NCBI RefSeq assembly: GCF_013204795.1
Contig: NZ_JABMKW010000018.1
Location: 620,001 to 684,000 of the forward strand
Length of the DNA stretch: 64,000 nucleotides
Source of the DNA: Pedobacter panaciterrae
GTDB lineage: Bacteria; Bacteroidota; Bacteroidia; Sphingobacteriales; Sphingobacteriaceae
Reading direction: 5' to 3'
In this document: in pieces, positions 60,129 through 64,000 of the stretch
Layout: every line of letters begins with the position of its first letter
Position numbering within the stretch: position 1 is the first letter of the stretch
Notes under the pieces: model-generated
Seen by the model: the letters and a program-made list of their open reading frames with translations, nothing else
Database searches by the model: none
Told to the model about the DNA's origin: nothing
Made by a program: the position numbers and the translations under genes

Positions 60129-61615
60129 TGAAAATGAAAAAAATTATATATACGTTTAGTGTCTTAACTATGTTACTGACGCTATCTTCATGCAAGAAAT
60201 ATCTGGATATAAATACAAGTCCAAATACTGCTGAACAGGTTGACCCGAAATTGCTATTCTCTTACGCAACGGTAGCTTATATGAATTTAAGGTCAAGTGG
60301 TGATTTGTACATTCCAATAGGATTAGCGGGTCAGTCTTTAAATGCTGGTGGAAACAACCCAACAGGTTGGTCTGGTGGTGACCCTAGTCCTGATATTTAT
60401 ACTTTTTCTGCAAACTTTTTCAATAACACCTGGGTATCTCTGTACGTTAGGGGTGGCGCAAACCTTCAGCAAGCGATAAAGCTTTCAGAAGCTGCATCTC
60501 CTGCAAATAATAATGCGGCAGCACAAAGTAAAGTATTGTTGGCGATGATGGTTTATGACATCACTACTACGTTTGGAGATGTTCCATTTACAGAAGCCTG
60601 GAAGGCAGAGATTCTATATCCTAAGTTTGACGATCAGAAAACAGTGTTGGAAGGAACACTGGCACTTCTTGATCAGGCATTAGCACAGTTTGATGAGGCA
60701 AGCCCATTAAAAATTGGAGCTAATAATGATGGGTATGATCTGCTTTACAAAGGAGATATCGCTAAATGGAAGAAACTAGCTAAATCTTTGAAGCTGCGTA
60801 CCTTATTAACAATGGTGGATAAAGATCCTTCTAAAGCTGCGGCTATTGGAACATTGGTAAATGACGCTGCACAAGCGATGGTAAATGGTGTAACAGATAA
60901 TGTTGCCATACCATACCAGGACGTTCCTAATAAGAGAAACCCGAAATATGCAATTAGCCTTCAATACAATGGTGGAAAGAACTTCTTCTTTGCCAGCAAG
61001 CCAGTTGTTGATATTATGAATGCTGCTCCATCTGTTGATCCTCGTCTTCCGAAGTTTTTTGATAAGCCTGCAGGGCAAGCAACGTATATTGGTGTTGTAC
61101 CTGGAGCAGACGCAGTTGATGCTATTAATCCGAGGATTGCTGCTTCTTTGCACTCTCCTGCTGCACCAGAAGTGATGTATACTTATCAAGAGCAGTTATT
61201 TGCAGAAGCCGAAGTGTATGCAAGAGGATTGGGAGTTCCAGTAGATTTGGGTAAGGCGAATACGTTATTTAAACAAGGGCTCGCAGAATCATGTAAATTC
61301 TTTGGTGTGAGCGCTACCGAGGCGGGTGTATTCTCAACATCTTTTCCAGCGTTTAGCGGACAAGCTAATGCGGTGTTGACAATTCATGAACAACAATGGG
61401 TTGATAAAATGGATCGAGGTCTAGATGCCTTTACGCAATGGAGAAGATCTGGAACGGACGGAAGTGAAGTTCCTGTGCTTACACTACCTATAGGTGCACC
61501 TGCCGGTCCAATCTTTAGAAGGTTTGAATATCCAATTACGAATGAGATATCTAATAACCCTAATGCGCCGAAAACAACTGTAAGGTATAACGAAAAAATG
61601 TGGTTTGATTTATAA
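60128..61615 (+). CDS. SusD/RagB-type lipoprotein (SusD-like_2), second copy
   Basis: 495 residues. The lipobox TLSSC gives lipidated Cys22. LDINTSPNTAEQV and YKGDIAKWKKLAKSLKLRTLL mark the SusD-like_2 family. A start at 60134 (MKKIIY) is equally possible. Translationally coupled to susC. Binding target unknown. Confidence 0.93.
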   Translation: MKMKKIIYTFSVLTMLLTLSSCKKYLDINTSPNTAEQVDPKLLFSYATVAYMNLRSSGDLYIPIGLAGQSLNAGGNNPTGWSGGDPSPDIYTFSANFFNNTWVSLYVRGGANLQQAIKLSEAASPANNNAAAQSKVLLAMMVYDITTTFGDVPFTEAWKAEILYPKFDDQKTVLEGTLALLDQALAQFDEASPLKIGANNDGYDLLYKGDIAKWKKLAKSLKLRTLLTMVDKDPSKAAAIGTLVNDAAQAMVNGVTDNVAIPYQDVPNKRNPKYAISLQYNGGKNFFFASKPVVDIMNAAPSVDPRLPKFFDKPAGQATYIGVVPGADAVDAINPRIAASLHSPAAPEVMYTYQEQLFAEAEVYARGLGVPVDLGKANTLFKQGLAESCKFFGVSATEAGVFSTSFPAFSGQANAVLTIHEQQWVDKMDRGLDAFTQWRRSGTDGSEVPVLTLPIGAPAGPIFRRFEYPITNEISNNPNAPKTTVRYNEKMWFDL

Positions 61616-61622
61616 TAGAAAT

Positions 61623-62069
61623 ATGAAAAAGCTTATAATATTACTCTCTCTGACTGCAGTATTTTTCCTGCAGTCATGTGAAAAGAAAGGTCCTGGAGAT
61701 AACTATGATTTCAGTAATAGCCTTCCTGCTTATGTAGCACTAACTAGTACAGCAACAAAGACTATCAAGGAAGGTGCATCAGGAACATTCACATTTACCT
61801 TAAGAACATCAATTCAGCAAACAGTTAAAGTTACCTACAAAGTTGAAGGGGCATTAAATTTGCCTAATCAAACGGTTACAATTGCCAGGGATGCACTGAC
61901 TTCTGTAGCAACTGTTGCTGTTCCAGTAGGAGTTATTGTAGCTCCAGCAACCACTGCTACTGCTACATTAACTTTAGTTAGTGCTGCAACCGCAGACGGA
62001 AATGCGCTGACAATTGGCTCTAAAAATGATGCTAGCAGTCAAAAAGTAACAATTAACATTACGAAATAG
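61623..62069 (+). CDS. Small surface lipoprotein with Calx-beta-like strand repeats
   Basis: 148 residues from the ATG at 61623. Lipobox FLQSC with lipidated Cys19. The rest is Thr/Ala/Val-rich with strands like TIKEGASGTFTFTLRTSIQQTVKVTYKV, resembling a Calx-beta-type domain. Third gene of the second SusCD locus and probably a surface accessory. No known family assigned. Confidence 0.65.
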   Translation: MKKLIILLSLTAVFFLQSCEKKGPGDNYDFSNSLPAYVALTSTATKTIKEGASGTFTFTLRTSIQQTVKVTYKVEGALNLPNQTVTIARDALTSVATVAVPVGVIVAPATTATATLTLVSAATADGNALTIGSKNDASSQKVTINITK

Positions 62070-62087
62070 AAGTTAAAGTTTTAACAT

Positions 62088-62120
62088 AAGGGTTGTTCAA
62101 TTAATGAACAACCCTTTTTT
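62088..62120. terminator. Terminator between the second SusCD locus and the LD-carboxypeptidase
   Basis: 12-bp arms at 62088-62099 and 62105-62116 followed by a T-run to 62120. It overlaps the stop codon of the convergent gene. Confidence 0.85.
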
Positions 62121-62966
62121 ACCTACTACCACTGCCCGGTTATCATCCATATGCCCAATAGGGAAATTAAACCATACCGGATACTCATATTCCTTCACTA
62201 CTTCCCATATTATTTCTTCAGGCGATTGTCCAAAAGGAATTTTCTCTTCAGGCAACTCATTAAAAGCCCCAACAATTAATCCTTTTAGTTTATTCAGTTT
62301 TCCTGCCCGCTTCAGCATGTGCATCATGCGATCTATTGCTGCCGGACGTTCCCCTATATCTTCAATAAATAAGATCTTATCCTCATAGTCGACTTCAGAA
62401 GCTGAACCAATCGTCATCACCAATAAAGTAAGGTTACCACCTATCAAAATCCCTTGCATATATCCCTCGCGATTCAATGGTGATGGATGGTAATCATACA
62501 TTATTTCCTCACCAAATAGCGCAGCCTTCAAAGAAGCTAAAGACTCGGGTGTGGCCTCGTTAAACGTATAAGGCATCTGTCCATGGATACTTTGAATGCC
62601 ATATTGAGCGTAGATGTGACAAAGCAATACTGTGATGTCGCTGAAGCCGACAAGCCATTTGGGATACTCAACAAATGTGCTAAAGTCAAGATCATCTACA
62701 ATTCGAATACAACCATACCCCCCTCGTCCAGCAATGATTGCTTTCACAGTGGGGTCATCTAAAAAAATTTGAATATCCTCTGTACGCAGAACATCATCAC
62801 CAGCAAACTGGTGGTGCTCAGCATGAACGGTCTTCCCGATAATTACTTCCAAGCCCCAGGATTCGAAGAGTTGTACCGCTGAGTCTATACCTCTTGGAAG
62901 TTTGCTTGCTGGGCAGACAATCGCAATTTTGTCGCCTTTTTTTAAATATGCTGGCTGTTTAATCAT
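62097..62966 (-). CDS. ldcA: S66 family LD-carboxypeptidase
   Basis: 289 residues from the ATG at 62966. The S66 serine is Ser109 in VGFSDITVL; the RGGYG loop is at about 81-85, and Glu (IEDIGERPAAIDRM) and His (PIGHMDDN) complete the triad. It removes the terminal D-Ala from muropeptide tetrapeptides during wall recycling. An in-frame ATG at 62990 would add eight residues and overlap a -7 box used by metG, so I reject it. Confidence 0.9.
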   Translation of the reverse strand: MIKQPAYLKKGDKIAIVCPASKLPRGIDSAVQLFESWGLEVIIGKTVHAEHHQFAGDDVLRTEDIQIFLDDPTVKAIIAGRGGYGCIRIVDDLDFSTFVEYPKWLVGFSDITVLLCHIYAQYGIQSIHGQMPYTFNEATPESLASLKAALFGEEIMYDYHPSPLNREGYMQGILIGGNLTLLVMTIGSASEVDYEDKILFIEDIGERPAAIDRMMHMLKRAGKLNKLKGLIVGAFNELPEEKIPFGQSPEEIIWEVVKEYEYPVWFNFPIGHMDDNRAVVVGKKGLFIN

Positions 62967-62978
62967 TAATAAAACACT

Positions 62979-62986
62979 TATCTTTG
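62979..62986 (+). promoter_or_regulatory. Putative -7 box (TATCTTTG) for metG
   Basis: An exact TAnnTTTG match 20 nt before the TTG start of metG. Confidence 0.5.
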
Positions 62987-63006
62987 ACAAAATAATAAAA
63001 ATAGTT

Positions 63007-64000
63007 TTGGATAACAGTAAAATAAAGAGATATACCGTTACGGCTGCGCTGCCCTATACAAACGGACCTGTACATATTGGACATCTTGCCGGCGTTTACC
63101 TACCTGCAGATACCTATGTAAGGTATTTGCGCTCGAATAAAAGAGATGTAAAGTTTATTTGCGGATCTGACGAAAATGGAGTTCCGATTACCTTAAAGGC
63201 AAAAAAAGAAGGAACTACCCCTCAGGCTATAGTAGATAAATACCACAAAATTATTGGCGATTCCTTTAAAGAACTTGGTGTTTCTTTCGACATTTATCAC
63301 CGTACATCTTCTTTAATGCATCATCAAACTGCTTCAGATTTCTTTGAAACACTATATAATAAAGGCGTTTTTACGGAAGAAGTAACTGAACAGTACTACG
63401 ATGAAAAGGCACAGACTTTTTTGGCCGACAGGTACATTACTGGTACTTGTCCTAAATGTGGAAATGAAAATGCCTACGGCGATCAGTGTGAAAATTGCGG
63501 AAGTACTTTAAATGCAACGGATCTTATCAATCCTAAATCTACTTTATCTGGAGAGAAACCAGTACGCAAAGAAACAAAGAACTGGTTTTTGCCGCTTGAT
63601 AAATACGAGGATCAATTAAGAATCTACATTGAAAGCCACAAAGAGTGGAGACCAAATGTATACGGACAATGCCAAAGCTGGCTTAATGCGGGCCTACAGC
63701 CTCGTGCGATGACCAGAGATTTGGATTGGGGTATTAAAGTTCCGGTTAAAGGTGCAGAAGGTAAAGTTTTGTACGTATGGTTTGATGCGCCTATTGGCTA
63801 TATTTCGGCAACAAAAGAGCTATTTGAATATGCTCGTTTGGGTATCTGGAACCCTAAAGCTGAAGAATATTACATTAACCAAAACGAGGTAGAAAATGGC
63901 AACTGGGAACAATACTGGAAAGATGATGAAACCAAGCTTGTTCACTTTATAGGTAAAGATAATATCGTATTCCATTGTGTTATTTTCCCCGCAATGTTAA
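63007..64000 (+). CDS. metG: Methionine--tRNA ligase, N-terminal part
   Basis: The gene runs off the right edge with 331 codons visible. HIGH is at 23-26 (PVHIGHLAGVY). The zinc knuckle CPKCGNENAYGDQCENCG and LPYTNGPVHIGHLAG mark the class I MetRS of the E. coli type. The KMSKS loop lies outside the window. The start is a TTG; there is no ATG in frame upstream of the conserved core. It charges tRNA-Met for initiation and elongation. Confidence 0.93.
   Translation, partial: MDNSKIKRYTVTAALPYTNGPVHIGHLAGVYLPADTYVRYLRSNKRDVKFICGSDENGVPITLKAKKEGTTPQAIVDKYHKIIGDSFKELGVSFDIYHRTSSLMHHQTASDFFETLYNKGVFTEEVTEQYYDEKAQTFLADRYITGTCPKCGNENAYGDQCENCGSTLNATDLINPKSTLSGEKPVRKETKNWFLPLDKYEDQLRIYIESHKEWRPNVYGQCQSWLNAGLQPRAMTRDLDWGIKVPVKGAEGKVLYVWFDAPIGYISATKELFEYARLGIWNPKAEEYYINQNEVENGNWEQYWKDDETKLVHFIGKDNIVFHCVIFPAML

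Noticed and set aside
1..64000. tRNA, rRNA, prophage, transposase or toxin-antitoxin genes
   Set aside because: I looked in all gaps and found no cloverleaf, rRNA core, integrase, transposase or toxin pair. The islet at 13.5-14.7 kb has no transposase or clear toxin.

Overview
The window looks like chromosomal DNA of a Bacteroidota member, most likely family Sphingobacteriaceae (Pedobacter-like). The evidence is: two SusC/SusD outer-membrane uptake loci, a gliding-type lipoprotein gldH, SusC signal peptides beginning MKKLLQSLF, many lipoproteins with a short lipobox, moderately AT-rich DNA, no Shine-Dalgarno sequences, and repeated matches to the Bacteroidota -7 promoter box TAnnTTTG. The genus is inferred. 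No rRNA, tRNA, CRISPR array, phage or insertion sequence was seen.

Layout. 1-6.2 kb: the end of a zinc-ribbon gene, a TPR protein, a KASIII-like synthase, a LUD protein, ftsH and rsfS. 6.3-11.4 kb: birA, a split DsbD system (separate alpha domain plus dsbD), pfkA, a YbjQ protein and a 5'-deoxynucleotidase. 11.5-15.2 kb: the ribosomal set rpsP-rimM-trmD-rplS, interrupted between trmD and rplS by a 1.3-kb islet with a divergent XRE-type regulator and two small paralogous genes, the first apparently frameshifted. 15.4-25.4 kb: glutamate-dehydrogenase family enzyme, MscS channel, psd, hpt, an AsmA-like/GT51 peptidoglycan glycosyltransferase, mrp-nfu, def and an M16 peptidase. 25.4-28.1 kb: membrane proteins including DUF2157. 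28.2-36.4 kb: htpG, a DUF4397 lipoprotein, an ECF sigma factor with an unusual membrane-anchored barrel partner, a TlpA thioredoxin, and an lpoB/COG3014 lipoprotein pair. 36.4-36.8 kb: a heavily deleted comM remnant. 36.9-50.3 kb: ffh, a DUF3078 protein, a tiny HEXXH membrane protein, two glucosaminidase-LysM enzymes, an O-methyltransferase, ruvX, holB-ricT-gldH, murF and an M14 peptidase. 50.6-62.1 kb: two SusCD loci. 62.1-64 kb: an LD-carboxypeptidase and the start of metG.

How the genes work together. Much of the window is housekeeping: translation (S16, RimM, TrmD, L19, Def, RsfS, Ffh, MetG), cell wall (GT51, MurF, LpoB, glucosaminidases, LD-carboxypeptidase), periplasmic redox (DsbD, TlpA), Fe-S assembly (Mrp, Nfu) and protein quality control (FtsH, HtpG). 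The first SusCD locus has the four-component organisation of Bacteroides BT2261-BT2264, suggesting oligopeptide uptake. Both susC genes share a promoter with two TGTCAT repeats 11 bp apart, abutting a TAnnTTTG box.

The most unusual items are the islet in the ribosomal operon with its frameshifted small gene, the comM wreck, the twin susC promoters, the AsmA-GT51 fusion, the sigma partner that combines an inner-membrane anchor with an outer-membrane-type barrel, several families of REP-like palindromes, and a set of genes whose -7 box lies only 4-8 nt from the start codon.
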